The notes beneath the pieces were generated by a model, which worked only from the letters and a program-made list of their open reading frames with translations, was not told the origin of the DNA and searched no databases. From contig NZ_JASGIV010000001.1 of the NCBI RefSeq assembly GCF_047654805.1, forward strand, positions 3,844,001-3,908,000: DNA of 64,000 bases, written 5' to 3'. Source of the DNA: Pelomonas sp047654805. GTDB taxonomy: Bacteria > Pseudomonadota > Gammaproteobacteria > Burkholderiales > Burkholderiaceae_C. The stretch's first letter is position 1; every line of letters begins with the position of its first letter. The position numbers were made by a program, and so were the translations under genes. This document shows, in pieces, positions 15,673-23,529 of this stretch.

Positions 15673-16973
15673 CCTGCTTCGTAGGCTATGTGGCCCGCCA
15701 CCAGCGTGCAGCGTACCCGCGCCGGCAGCTCGAACCCGCTGGAGGCGAAGGCAAAGGGTGTGTGCTTGCCCTGACTGGCCAGCACCTCAGGCGTGACGGC
15801 CCAGCTCGCATCGGCGTCAAACACACAGACATCGGCCACCCCCCCCTCCACCAGGCGGCCGGCACTGGCTGACAGCGATCCCAAGGCGCCGCCCAGCACT
15901 CGCACCGGTTCGGCCGTGACGACGGCCAGCGCGCGCTGCAGCGGCAGCTGCGCGTCCCGCGCCCAGCGCAGCGCCATACTGAGCAAAAGCTCCAGGCCCG
16001 TGGCTCCCGGCGTGGCCTCGGCGAAGGGGACGGCCTTCTCGTCGCTAGTCACAGGCATGTGGTCGGACACCAGCGCATCCAGCGTGCCATCGGCCAGGCC
16101 GGCGCGCAGCGCATCGCGGTCACGGCCCTGTCGCAGCGGCGGCGTGAGCCGCATTGCGGAGTCGAAGTAGCCAATGTCGACGTCGCTGAGGTGGAGGGAG
16201 TTGATGGACACGTCGGCCGTGACAGGCAGGCCGTCCCGCTTGGCAGCACGCACCAACTCCACGCCTGCAGCGCTGCTGATGCGGCACAGGTGCACCCGCG
16301 CGCCGGTGGCACGCACCAGCTCGAAGATTGTGTGCAGGGCCACGGTCTCGGCGCTGACCGGCACGCCGGACAGACCGAGCCGCGTCGCCACGGCACCGCT
16401 GGCGGCCACGCCGCCGCCCAGCCAGGCGTCCTGCGGGCGCAGCCAGACGGTGTAGCCATAGGTCGCGGCGTACTGCAGCGCGCGACTCAGCACCAACGTG
16501 TCCTTGATCGGCACCTCGGCCTGCGAAAAGCCGATGCAGCCGGCCTCGGTCAGCTCGGCCATCTCAGTCAGCGCCGCCCCTTGCAGCTGGCGCGTCAATG
16601 CGCCCAGCGGGAACAGCCGGCAGCGGCTGAGCTTGCGGGCGCGAAACTTCAGCATCTCCACGAGCCCCGGCTCGTCAAGGACGGGGTCAGTGTCGGGGGG
16701 GCAGACCAGGCTGGTCACACCGCCAGCCGCAGCAGCCGCCAGTTCGCTTTCCAGCAGGCCTTCATGCTCATGCCCAGGCTCGCGCAGGCGGGCGCACAAG
16801 TCGACGAGACCCGGGGCGACGATGAGGCCGGTGGCGTCCACCGTGCGCTCGGCGCCAAAATCGCTCACGTCGCCGAGGTGCACGATTCGGCCGTTGGCAA
16901 TGGCAAGGTCGCCGATGCGGTCGAGGCTGGAGGCCGGGTCGATCAGCCGGCCGCCCTTGATGAGGATCTTCAT
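15669..16973 (-). CDS. pyrX: noncatalytic dihydroorotase-like PyrX subunit
   Basis: A 434-residue dihydroorotase homologue directly after pyrB. It keeps the fold landmarks (VDATGLIVAPGLVD, LREPGHE, SLVCPPDTDPV, LVSDHMP), but the metal-binding DxHxHxR motif reads D58-L-C60-A-R62-L-R64, so both histidines are gone, and the later HxED histidine region reads WLRPQD. Such proteins (PyrC' or PyrX in Pseudomonas) do not catalyse the reaction but form a dodecamer with aspartate carbamoyltransferase that is needed for its activity. A separate active dihydroorotase must be encoded elsewhere. It overlaps pyrB and plsC by four bases each. Confidence 0.93.
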   Translation of the reverse strand: MKILIKGGRLIDPASSLDRIGDLAIANGRIVHLGDVSDFGAERTVDATGLIVAPGLVDLCARLREPGHEHEGLLESELAAAAAGGVTSLVCPPDTDPVLDEPGLVEMLKFRARKLSRCRLFPLGALTRQLQGAALTEMAELTEAGCIGFSQAEVPIKDTLVLSRALQYAATYGYTVWLRPQDAWLGGGVAASGAVATRLGLSGVPVSAETVALHTIFELVRATGARVHLCRISSAAGVELVRAAKRDGLPVTADVSINSLHLSDVDIGYFDSAMRLTPPLRQGRDRDALRAGLADGTLDALVSDHMPVTSDEKAVPFAEATPGATGLELLLSMALRWARDAQLPLQRALAVVTAEPVRVLGGALGSLSASAGRLVEGGVADVCVFDADASWAVTPEVLASQGKHTPFAFASSGFELPARVRCTLVAGHIAYEAG

Positions 16974-17932
16974 GCTTCGTTCCCTGCGAGGATGGCCATG
17001 ACAGCCATTCGGACAGCGATGCCGAATGTCACTTGAGGAAGGATGACGCTGCTCTTGCCGTCTGCCACTTCGGATGCAATCTCCACGCCGCGGTTGATGG
17101 GCCCCGGATGCATGACGATGGCGTCAGGCCTCGCCAGTGCGAGCTTGTCCGGAGTCAGGCCGAAATGCTTGAAGAACTCGCCGCTGCTCGGGAGCATGCC
17201 GCCGTTCATGCGCTCGTTCTGCAGGCGCAGCATGATGACCACGTCGGCGTCCTTCACGCCCTCCGCCATGTCGTGGCAGACACGCACGCCCATGTCGCGC
17301 AGGTCGCCCGGCACCAGCGTCTTGGGACCAACAGCGCGGATCTCTGCCACGCCAAGGATGTTGAGCGCGTGAATGTCGCTGCGGGCAACGCGCGAGTGCA
17401 CGATGTCGCCAACGATCGCCACTGTGAGGTTGCGAAAGTCCTTCTTGAAGTGCCGGATCGTGTACATGTCCAGCAACCCCTGCGTCGGATGCGCATGGCG
17501 GCCGTCGCCGGCGTTCACCACGTGCACATGCGGCGCGCAGTGCTGGGCGATGAGGTGGGGCGCGCCGCTCTCGCTGTGGCGTACGACGAACATGTCGGCG
17601 TGCATGGCGCTGAGATTGGCCACCGTGTCCAGCAACGTCTCGCCTTTGGCGGTGGAGGAGCGCGCGATGTCCAGATTGATGACGTCCGCTGACAGACGCT
17701 TGGCCGCGATCTCGAAGGTGGTGCGGGTGCGGGTGCTGTTCTCGAAGAACAGGTTGAACACCGACTTGCCGCGCAACAGCGGCACCTTCTTGACCTCGCG
17801 GTCGTTGACGGACAGGAAGCTGCCGGCCGTGTCCAGGATCTGCTCGATGACCGCACGCGGCAGCCCTTCGATGGACAGCAGGTGGATGAGCTCTCCGTGC
17901 TTGTTCAGCTGGGGGTTTCGTTTGCTGAGCAT
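16970..17932 (-). CDS. pyrB: aspartate carbamoyltransferase catalytic subunit
   Basis: Condenses carbamoyl phosphate and aspartate, the committed step of pyrimidine synthesis. The carbamoyl-phosphate motif FENSTRTRT, HPTQGLLDMYTI, the MLRLQNER aspartate-side segment and HPGPINRG are all intact over 320 residues. ATG 17932 shares its A with the pyrR TGA stop; a GTG one codon earlier is possible. With PyrX downstream it fits the dodecameric class of bacterial ATCases rather than the PyrI-regulated enterobacterial form. Confidence 0.97.
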   Translation of the reverse strand: MLSKRNPQLNKHGELIHLLSIEGLPRAVIEQILDTAGSFLSVNDREVKKVPLLRGKSVFNLFFENSTRTRTTFEIAAKRLSADVINLDIARSSTAKGETLLDTVANLSAMHADMFVVRHSESGAPHLIAQHCAPHVHVVNAGDGRHAHPTQGLLDMYTIRHFKKDFRNLTVAIVGDIVHSRVARSDIHALNILGVAEIRAVGPKTLVPGDLRDMGVRVCHDMAEGVKDADVVIMLRLQNERMNGGMLPSSGEFFKHFGLTPDKLALARPDAIVMHPGPINRGVEIASEVADGKSSVILPQVTFGIAVRMAVMAILAGNEA

Positions 17933-18417
17933 CACTTCACCTCGAACGTGAATCGTCGGTCTTCGCCGCGGACCAAGCGCAGGCTCTGGTCCGGCTTGAG
18001 CGTGACACGGGCCGCGGAGAAGGCCGGCTCAATGGGCAGCTCACGCCCGCCACGGTCCACCAGTACGGCCAGCTGAACGCGCGCCGGACGACCGAAATCG
18101 AACAGCTCGTTGATGACTGCACGCGTGGTGCGGCCGGTGTAGAGCACGTCGTCGATCAACAGGATGTCGCGACCGTTCACATCGAACGGCAGCGTCGTGT
18201 GGTCGGCCTTCGCGAGGCCACGCGAGCCGAAGTCGTCGCGGTGCAGCGCGCTGGAGATGACGCCGGACGCGACGCCGAGGTCAGTCGCCAGCCGCTCGGC
18301 CAACCACGCGCCGCCACTCCAGATGCCGACTAGGGCGGTGTCGGGTGTCAGCAGCCGCTGCACCCCTTTCTTGAGCTCGAGGTACAGGGCCTCGGCATCG
18401 AGCAGCAGTTCACTCAT
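17932..18417 (-). CDS. pyrR: PyrR-type phosphoribosyltransferase/regulator
   Basis: A 161-residue type I phosphoribosyltransferase with the PRPP motif DILLIDDVLYTGRTTRAV at the expected place. PyrR proteins act as pyr-mRNA attenuators with UMP in Bacillus and also have uracil phosphoribosyltransferase activity. No obvious anti-terminator/terminator pair is visible upstream of this operon, so a regulatory role here is uncertain. It overlaps ruvX by four bases and pyrB by one. Confidence 0.93.
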   Translation of the reverse strand: MSELLLDAEALYLELKKGVQRLLTPDTALVGIWSGGAWLAERLATDLGVASGVISSALHRDDFGSRGLAKADHTTLPFDVNGRDILLIDDVLYTGRTTRAVINELFDFGRPARVQLAVLVDRGGRELPIEPAFSAARVTLKPDQSLRLVRGEDRRFTFEVK

Positions 18418-18812
18418 GGGTGTTCTCGAAAAAACTGTTCCAGGATCAGTGCGGCGGCCGCAGCGTCCACGTCGCGCGCGCCTTCGGCCTCGGCCTCGAC
18501 GCTGGTGTAACGCTCATCCACCTCGAAGACCGGCAGGTGGTAGCGCCCGGAGAGCCGACGGCCGAAGTTCTGCGCCTTGGCCGTCATCTCGTGCGGCGCA
18601 CCGTCGGGGTGGCGCGGCACGCCAATGACGAGAGCGTCGGGCTGCCAGGTCTTGATGAGGTCGGCGATGGCATCGAAATCGCCCCCCTTGATCGTGACGC
18701 GCGGCTCGGCCGAGCCGAGCAGCCGCGTGCCACTGGCCACGCCGATGCGGCGCAGGCCAAAGTCGAAAGCAAGAAAGGATTGAAGGCGGGGCGCGTCAGC
18801 CATGATGGCCAT
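18414..18812 (-). CDS. ruvX: Holliday junction resolvase-like RuvX (YqgF)
   Basis: An RNase H-fold protein of the RuvX/YqgF family that acts on 16S rRNA 5'-end processing and is structurally related to RuvC. Conserved elements are FLAFDFGLRRIGVASG with the first catalytic Asp, VIGVPRHPDGAPHEMT, and VDERYTSVEAE with the second acidic group. ATG 18812 overlaps the algH stop (TGATG); ATG 18803 is an alternative. In Bacteria it is typically next to algH, as here. Confidence 0.94.
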   Translation of the reverse strand: MAIMADAPRLQSFLAFDFGLRRIGVASGTRLLGSAEPRVTIKGGDFDAIADLIKTWQPDALVIGVPRHPDGAPHEMTAKAQNFGRRLSGRYHLPVFEVDERYTSVEAEAEGARDVDAAAAALILEQFFREHP

Positions 18813-19399
18813 CACGCATGCCCCGCGTCCGCACTGAGCATGCGCGGGTCGATGCCCAGCAGACCCAGGGCTTTCTCGTAGCGAAGCTCCACCGGAGTGT
18901 CGAAGATGATGGCCGGCGAAGCGTCCACCGTCAGCCAGCCGTTGCGACCGATTTCTTCTTCCAACTGGCCGGCTGCCCAGCCGCTGTAACCCAGCGTGAC
19001 GAGCAGCTTCTTGGGGCCGGCGCCATTGGACAGGGCTTCCAGCACGTCGCGGCTGGTGGTCATCTCCAGGCCCCCAGGCACGGCGAGCGTGGCGTTGTAG
19101 TGCCCCCCCTGCTCGTCAAGCGGCTCGTGCAGTACGAAACCGCGATCGGTCTGCACCGGGCCACCATAGAAGACCGGGCTGTCCGCCAGCGGCTCTGCCG
19201 GCGGGCTCAGCTCCACCTTTTCGAACAGATGGCCGAGCGTCAACGAAATGGGTTTGTTGATGACCAGGCCCAGGGCGCCGTTGTCGTTGTGCTCGCAGAG
19301 GTAAACCACCGTACCGGCAAAAGCCTCGTCGGCCATGCCGGGCATGGCGATGAGGAACTGGTTGGTCAGGACAATCCGGTCGGCGGGCATGAAGAGCAT
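18812..19399 (-). CDS. algH: YqgE/AlgH family protein
   Basis: A 195-residue protein of the YqgE/AlgH family. The N-terminus LTNQFLIAMP, then VVYLCEHNDNGALGLVINKP, and the C-terminal GYSGWAAGQLEEEI match the family well. AlgH affects alginate and virulence gene expression in Pseudomonas, but its molecular activity is not settled. The start may be ATG 19399 or ATG 19390. It is the first gene of the minus-strand operon and lies only 14 bp from the divergent photolyase start, so the two promoters must overlap coding DNA. Confidence 0.93.
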   Translation of the reverse strand: MLFMPADRIVLTNQFLIAMPGMADEAFAGTVVYLCEHNDNGALGLVINKPISLTLGHLFEKVELSPPAEPLADSPVFYGGPVQTDRGFVLHEPLDEQGGHYNATLAVPGGLEMTTSRDVLEALSNGAGPKKLLVTLGYSGWAAGQLEEEIGRNGWLTVDASPAIIFDTPVELRYEKALGLLGIDPRMLSADAGHA

Positions 19400-19413
19400 T
19401 TTATTCTGCGGGT

Positions 19414-20856
19414 ATGAAACCCTCCGCCGACCTCGTCGACCGGGCCCTCGTCTGGTTCCGCCGCGACCTGCGGGCGGACGATCAGGCCGCGCTTTACAGG
19501 GCGCTGCGAGGCGCCAGGCAAGTGTTCTGCGCCTTCGTGCTGGACCGCGACATCCTGGACGCCCTGCCCCGTGCGGATCGCCGCGTGGAGTTCATCCTCG
19601 GCGCACTGCGGGAACTGGACCTGGACTTGCGCAAGCTTGGCGGCGCGCTGATCGTCCGTCACGGCTACGCCGTTGACGAAATCCCGCGCCTGGCAGCAGA
19701 GCTGGGCGTCCAGGCCGTGTTCACCAACCACGATGACGAGCCACAGGCCTTGAAGCGCGACGCCCGTGTGGCCGGGCTGCTGCGGGGCTTCAACGTCGAG
19801 CTGCACAGCTTCAAGGACCATGTCGTCTTCGAGCGCCGCGAGGTCATGACGGCCACGGGCGGGCCGTACAGCGTGTTCACGCCCTACAAGAACGCCTGGC
19901 TGCGCAAGGTCGACGGGTTCTACCTGAGCAGCTATCCCGTCGAGCGGCATGCACAGGCACTGGCGACGAGCGACTTGGCCAGGGGCGTACCGGCACTGCA
20001 GGACATCGGCTTCGAGCCAGCCGGCTTGACAGGGCACATCGGCCTGGGCAGCCGCGGTGCAGAGGCGCTGCTGGACGATTTCCTCGATCGCATCGACGCA
20101 TACGACGCCAGGCGCGACTTCCCGGCCCTCAAGGGACCGAGCTATCTGAGCGTGCACCTGCGTTTCGGTACCGTATCCATTCGCCGCCTTGCCCGCATCG
20201 CCCATCAGCGCATGCAAGGCGGCGACCATGGCGCCGAAGTGTGGCTGTCGGAGCTCATCTGGCGCGACTTCTATCACCAGGTCATGCACCACCACCCGCA
20301 CGCGATGGAGGCTTCGTTCCGGCCTGAGTACGACACCATCCGCTGGGACACGGGCCCACAGGCCGACGCCCTCTTCCAGGCATGGTGCGATGGCCGCACC
20401 GGCTTCCCGCTGGTGGATGCGGCCATGCGCCAGCTCGGCCAGACCGGCTACATGCACAACCGCCTGCGCATGGTCACGGCCAGCTTCCTGAGCAAGGACC
20501 TTGGGCTGGACTGGCGCCGCGGCGAGGCCTGGTTCGCCCGGCAGCTGCTGGACTTCGATCTGGCCGCAAACAACGGCGGCTGGCAGTGGGCCAGCAGCAG
20601 CGGCTGCGATGCTCAGCCCTACTTCCGCATCTTCAACCCCACCGCGCAGAGCGAGAAGTTCGACGCCGACGGGCGCTTCATCCGCCGCTACTGCCCCGAG
20701 CTGGCAACCCTGGATGGCAAGGCCATCCACGCCCCCTGGGAGCGTGCACCGCTAGCGATGCAGGGCGTGGACTACCCGCGCCCCGTCGTCGACCACGCCA
20801 TGGCTCGGGATCGGACACTGGCGCGCTACGCCGTCGTCAAGAGCCGCAAGGTGTAG
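19414..20856 (+). CDS. phrB: deoxyribodipyrimidine photolyase
   Basis: A 480-residue class I CPD photolyase that uses blue light and FADH2 to split cyclobutane dimers. It opens with the antenna-domain motif ALVWFRRDLRADDQ, and the C-terminal FAD-binding core contains SELIWRDFYHQVM, WCDGRTGFPLVDAAMRQL, MHNRLRMVTASFLSKDL and the GWQWASSSGCDAQPYFRIFNP signature. Tryptophans of the electron-transfer chain appear conserved. It stands alone between the algH operon and the malonate cluster. Confidence 0.96.
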   Translation: MKPSADLVDRALVWFRRDLRADDQAALYRALRGARQVFCAFVLDRDILDALPRADRRVEFILGALRELDLDLRKLGGALIVRHGYAVDEIPRLAAELGVQAVFTNHDDEPQALKRDARVAGLLRGFNVELHSFKDHVVFERREVMTATGGPYSVFTPYKNAWLRKVDGFYLSSYPVERHAQALATSDLARGVPALQDIGFEPAGLTGHIGLGSRGAEALLDDFLDRIDAYDARRDFPALKGPSYLSVHLRFGTVSIRRLARIAHQRMQGGDHGAEVWLSELIWRDFYHQVMHHHPHAMEASFRPEYDTIRWDTGPQADALFQAWCDGRTGFPLVDAAMRQLGQTGYMHNRLRMVTASFLSKDLGLDWRRGEAWFARQLLDFDLAANNGGWQWASSSGCDAQPYFRIFNPTAQSEKFDADGRFIRRYCPELATLDGKAIHAPWERAPLAMQGVDYPRPVVDHAMARDRTLARYAVVKSRKV

Positions 20857-20892
20857 TGCTGCGGCCCCAGAGGATCGCTAGGATCTGCCGTC

Positions 20893-21810
20893 ATGCTCAA
20901 CCGCATCGACGAAGAGATCACCTTCCGAAAGCTCGAGATCCTGCTCGCCTTCATGGAGAGCGGCAGTCTGGCGCGCGCAGCGGAACGGCTGGGCATCAGC
21001 GCAGTCAGCGTGCACCGTGCGCTGCATTCGCTGGAAACAGGTACACGTTGCAGCCTGTTCCGCTTGGAAGGCCGCAACCTCCAGCCCAATGACGCTGCCC
21101 ACACGCTGGCCGACGTGGCCCGCGAGGTGTTGCAGGCGATGGCACACGGAATCCGCGCCACGCGTGAGATCGCGGGCTACGCGGCGGACCGCATCCGCAT
21201 CGGCTCACTCTACTCGCTGACAAGCGTCACAGTGCCGGCGCTGCTGATGGGCCTGCGGCTACGCCGCCCGGACGTGCAGACCGAGTTGGTGATGGGCTCC
21301 AACCAAGACCTGCGGCGAAAGCTGCGCGAGGGTGCACTCGACGCAACGGTCATGGGGCAGCCCGAAGAGGCGCCCGACGTGGAATCGCAATTGCTGTTCG
21401 AGGACGAGATCTACTTCGCCGCGCCCGTTGACTCGCCGCATGCGCAGTTGCGGGAGATCGACCTGAGTGCCTTCGCCGACGAGCGCTTCGTGTCGCTGAA
21501 CGAGGGCTATGTCACGCACGACCGCTTCGTCGACGCCTTCCGCGTGGCGGGCTTCGAGCCGAACGTGGTGATGACCACCAACGACATCTTCTCGCTGATG
21601 AACTTGGTAGGCGGCGGCATCGGCTGCACGCTGCTGCCGGGGCGCATCCGCAGCGTGTTGCCGCGCAATGTGACCCTGGTGCCGCTGCATCCGCACTACG
21701 AGATGCGGCAGAAGATCAGCGTCTGCTTCCTGCGCACCCGTGAGCGCGACCCGAATCTGCTGTCGCTGCTGGCTGCCTGCCGCAGCCATGCCGAAGAACT
21801 CAAGGGTTAA
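20893..21810 (+). CDS. mdcR: LysR-family regulator of malonate utilisation (MdcR-like)
   Basis: A 305-residue LysR-type regulator with an N-terminal helix-turn-helix (FMESGSLARAAERLGIS then HRALHSLE, residues about 18-52) and a C-terminal periplasmic-binding-like effector domain. Its position, immediately upstream of the TRAP and mdc genes on the same strand, and its resemblance to MdcR proteins suggest it activates the cluster in response to malonate. In most LysR systems the regulator is divergent; here it is codirectional, with a 117-bp gap before the TRAP genes. Confidence 0.85.
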   Translation: MLNRIDEEITFRKLEILLAFMESGSLARAAERLGISAVSVHRALHSLETGTRCSLFRLEGRNLQPNDAAHTLADVAREVLQAMAHGIRATREIAGYAADRIRIGSLYSLTSVTVPALLMGLRLRRPDVQTELVMGSNQDLRRKLREGALDATVMGQPEEAPDVESQLLFEDEIYFAAPVDSPHAQLREIDLSAFADERFVSLNEGYVTHDRFVDAFRVAGFEPNVVMTTNDIFSLMNLVGGGIGCTLLPGRIRSVLPRNVTLVPLHPHYEMRQKISVCFLRTRERDPNLLSLLAACRSHAEELKG

Positions 21811-21828
21811 CCCACGATCGTTTCGCGC

Positions 21829-21848
21829 GGCGTAAACGTCGTCACGCC
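21829..21848. promoter_or_regulatory. candidate LysR dyad upstream of the TRAP-mdc operon
   Basis: GGCGT (21829-21833) and ACGCC (21844-21848) form a 5-bp dyad with a 10-base spacer in the 117-bp gap between mdcR and dctP. It roughly fits the LysR-type partial dyad (a T-N11-A-like box), but short GC dyads are common in this genome. Confidence 0.3.
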
Positions 21849-21927
21849 AGGTTGATTGATCCACGGAGGAGGCGCTCCCACACTGCGCCGCATACCGCCA
21901 ACCTAGGCGGAACTCTGGAGACAAGTC

Positions 21928-22947
21928 ATGACCCTGACACGACGCCAATGGATCGCCGCCACGGCCAGCGCAACCGCGGCTACTGGTTGGACCGGCGCCT
22001 TCGCCCAGGCCGGCGGCCTGAAGATCTCACACCAGTTTCCAGGAGGCTCGCTGACGGAAGGCGACTTCCGCGATCGTCTGTGCCGCAAGTTCGCGGCCGA
22101 GGTCGAGAGGCGCACGAGTGGCGCGCTGAAAGCCTCCGTCTACCCTGGCTCATCGCTGATGAAGACCAACGCGCAGTTTTCGGCGCTGCGCAAGGGCGCT
22201 CTGGACATGAGCCTGGTGCCGCTGTCGTATGCCGGCGGCGAGGTGGCCGAGACGAACGCAGGGCTTATGCCGGCCCTGGTGCCCAGCTACGAGCAGGGTG
22301 CGGCCTGGAAGACGGGCGAGGTTGGCAAGTTACTGTCCAAGGTGCTCGACGACAAGGGCGTACTCATTGTCAGCTGGGTCTGGCAGGCCGGCGGCGTTGC
22401 CAGCCGCGCACGGCCGCTGGTGACCCCAGCCGATGCCAAGGGCCTGAAGGTGCGCGGCGGCAGCCGCGAGATGGACATGATGCTCAAGCAAGCCGGTGCC
22501 TCCGTCATCACGCTGCCATCCAACGAAATCTACGCCGCAATGCAGACCGGTGCGATGGATGCGGCCATGACCTCTTCCACCAGCTTTATCTCCTTCAAGT
22601 TGGAGGAGATCGCCAAGCATCTGACCTCTGGGCGCCAACGCACCTATTGGTTCATGCTCGAACCGTTAATGATCTCCAAGGAGGTGTTCAACAAGCTACC
22701 CAAAGCTCAGCAGGACATCGTCATGGCTGTCGGCGCCGAGATGGAGATCTATGCCCGCGACGCTGCCAAAGCCGATGACCAGACCGCCGCGGAAATCTAC
22801 GCCAAGGCCGGCGCCAAGGTCTACGACATGGACGAGCCAACACTGAAGAAGTGGCAGGTCATCGCCCGTGATACCGCGTGGAAGGATTTTGGCGAAAAGA
22901 ACGAGTCTTGCGCGGCCATCCTCAAGGCCGCGCAGAAGCTGCTCTGA
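21928..22947 (+). CDS. dctP: TRAP transporter solute-binding protein (probable malonate)
   Basis: A 339-residue DctP-type periplasmic binding protein. The N-terminus TLTRRQWIAATASA ... AFA is a twin-arginine-like signal. The mature part follows the family pattern: KISHQFPGGS, a segment with ALRKGALDMSLVPLSYAG, and the conserved Arg region GLKVRGGSREMD that binds the substrate carboxylate. The malonate assignment comes from context: it is the first gene of a run leading straight into malonate decarboxylase. Its relatives include MatP-type proteins. Confidence 0.88.
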   Translation: MTLTRRQWIAATASATAATGWTGAFAQAGGLKISHQFPGGSLTEGDFRDRLCRKFAAEVERRTSGALKASVYPGSSLMKTNAQFSALRKGALDMSLVPLSYAGGEVAETNAGLMPALVPSYEQGAAWKTGEVGKLLSKVLDDKGVLIVSWVWQAGGVASRARPLVTPADAKGLKVRGGSREMDMMLKQAGASVITLPSNEIYAAMQTGAMDAAMTSSTSFISFKLEEIAKHLTSGRQRTYWFMLEPLMISKEVFNKLPKAQQDIVMAVGAEMEIYARDAAKADDQTAAEIYAKAGAKVYDMDEPTLKKWQVIARDTAWKDFGEKNESCAAILKAAQKLL

Positions 22948-22953
22948 ACTGCC

Positions 22954-23529
22954 ATGAGCCACGGATTCGAAATGAAGCCGGCAGTGGCCGGCGTTGACCC
23001 CGATACGCCCCGGCTGCTGCTGCCACTGGCGCGGCTGCTGCACACCGTCAACCGGGCCATGGTCGTGCTCGGAATGCTGGCCCTGCTCGTGGCGTCCTGC
23101 GTACTGACCTACAGCGTCGTATCAAGATACCTCATGAAGGCATCCACTGATTGGCAGGACGAAGCTGCGGTGTTCTGCCTCGTCGGTGCTACCTTCCTGT
23201 GCGGCGCCTTCGTTCAGTCGTTGCGCGGCCACGTGGGCATCGAGGCAATCGCCGGCATGCTGCCACGCTCGTTGAATGGTCTGCGAATGGCGCTGGTAGA
23301 CCTGATGTGCACGGCCTTCTGCGCCTTCTTCTCCTGGAAGTCCTGGACGCTGTTCCACGAGGCCTGGATGGAAGGCCAGACCACATCGTCCTCCTGGGCG
23401 CCGCCGCTCTGGATCCCCTACGGCCTGATGGCCTTGGGCATGTCGCTGCTAAGCCTGCAACTGCTCGTCCAACTCGCTGCCCGCATCAACGGGCTGTTCA
23501 AGCACAACACCCCTGGAGTAGCTGCATGA
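22954..23529 (+). CDS. dctQ: TRAP transporter small permease subunit
   Basis: A 191-residue DctQ-type membrane subunit with four predicted helices and the family pattern RYLMKASTDWQDEAAVFCLVGATFLCGAF in the middle. It helps couple the binding protein to the large permease. It begins 6 bp after dctP, and its stop overlaps the dctM start as ATGA. Confidence 0.9.
   Translation: MSHGFEMKPAVAGVDPDTPRLLLPLARLLHTVNRAMVVLGMLALLVASCVLTYSVVSRYLMKASTDWQDEAAVFCLVGATFLCGAFVQSLRGHVGIEAIAGMLPRSLNGLRMALVDLMCTAFCAFFSWKSWTLFHEAWMEGQTTSSSWAPPLWIPYGLMALGMSLLSLQLLVQLAARINGLFKHNTPGVAA

Noticed and set aside
23151..23525. An upstream in-frame extension of dctM
   Set aside because: It lies inside dctQ in another frame. 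The ATGA overlap at 23526 and homologue length support the short start.
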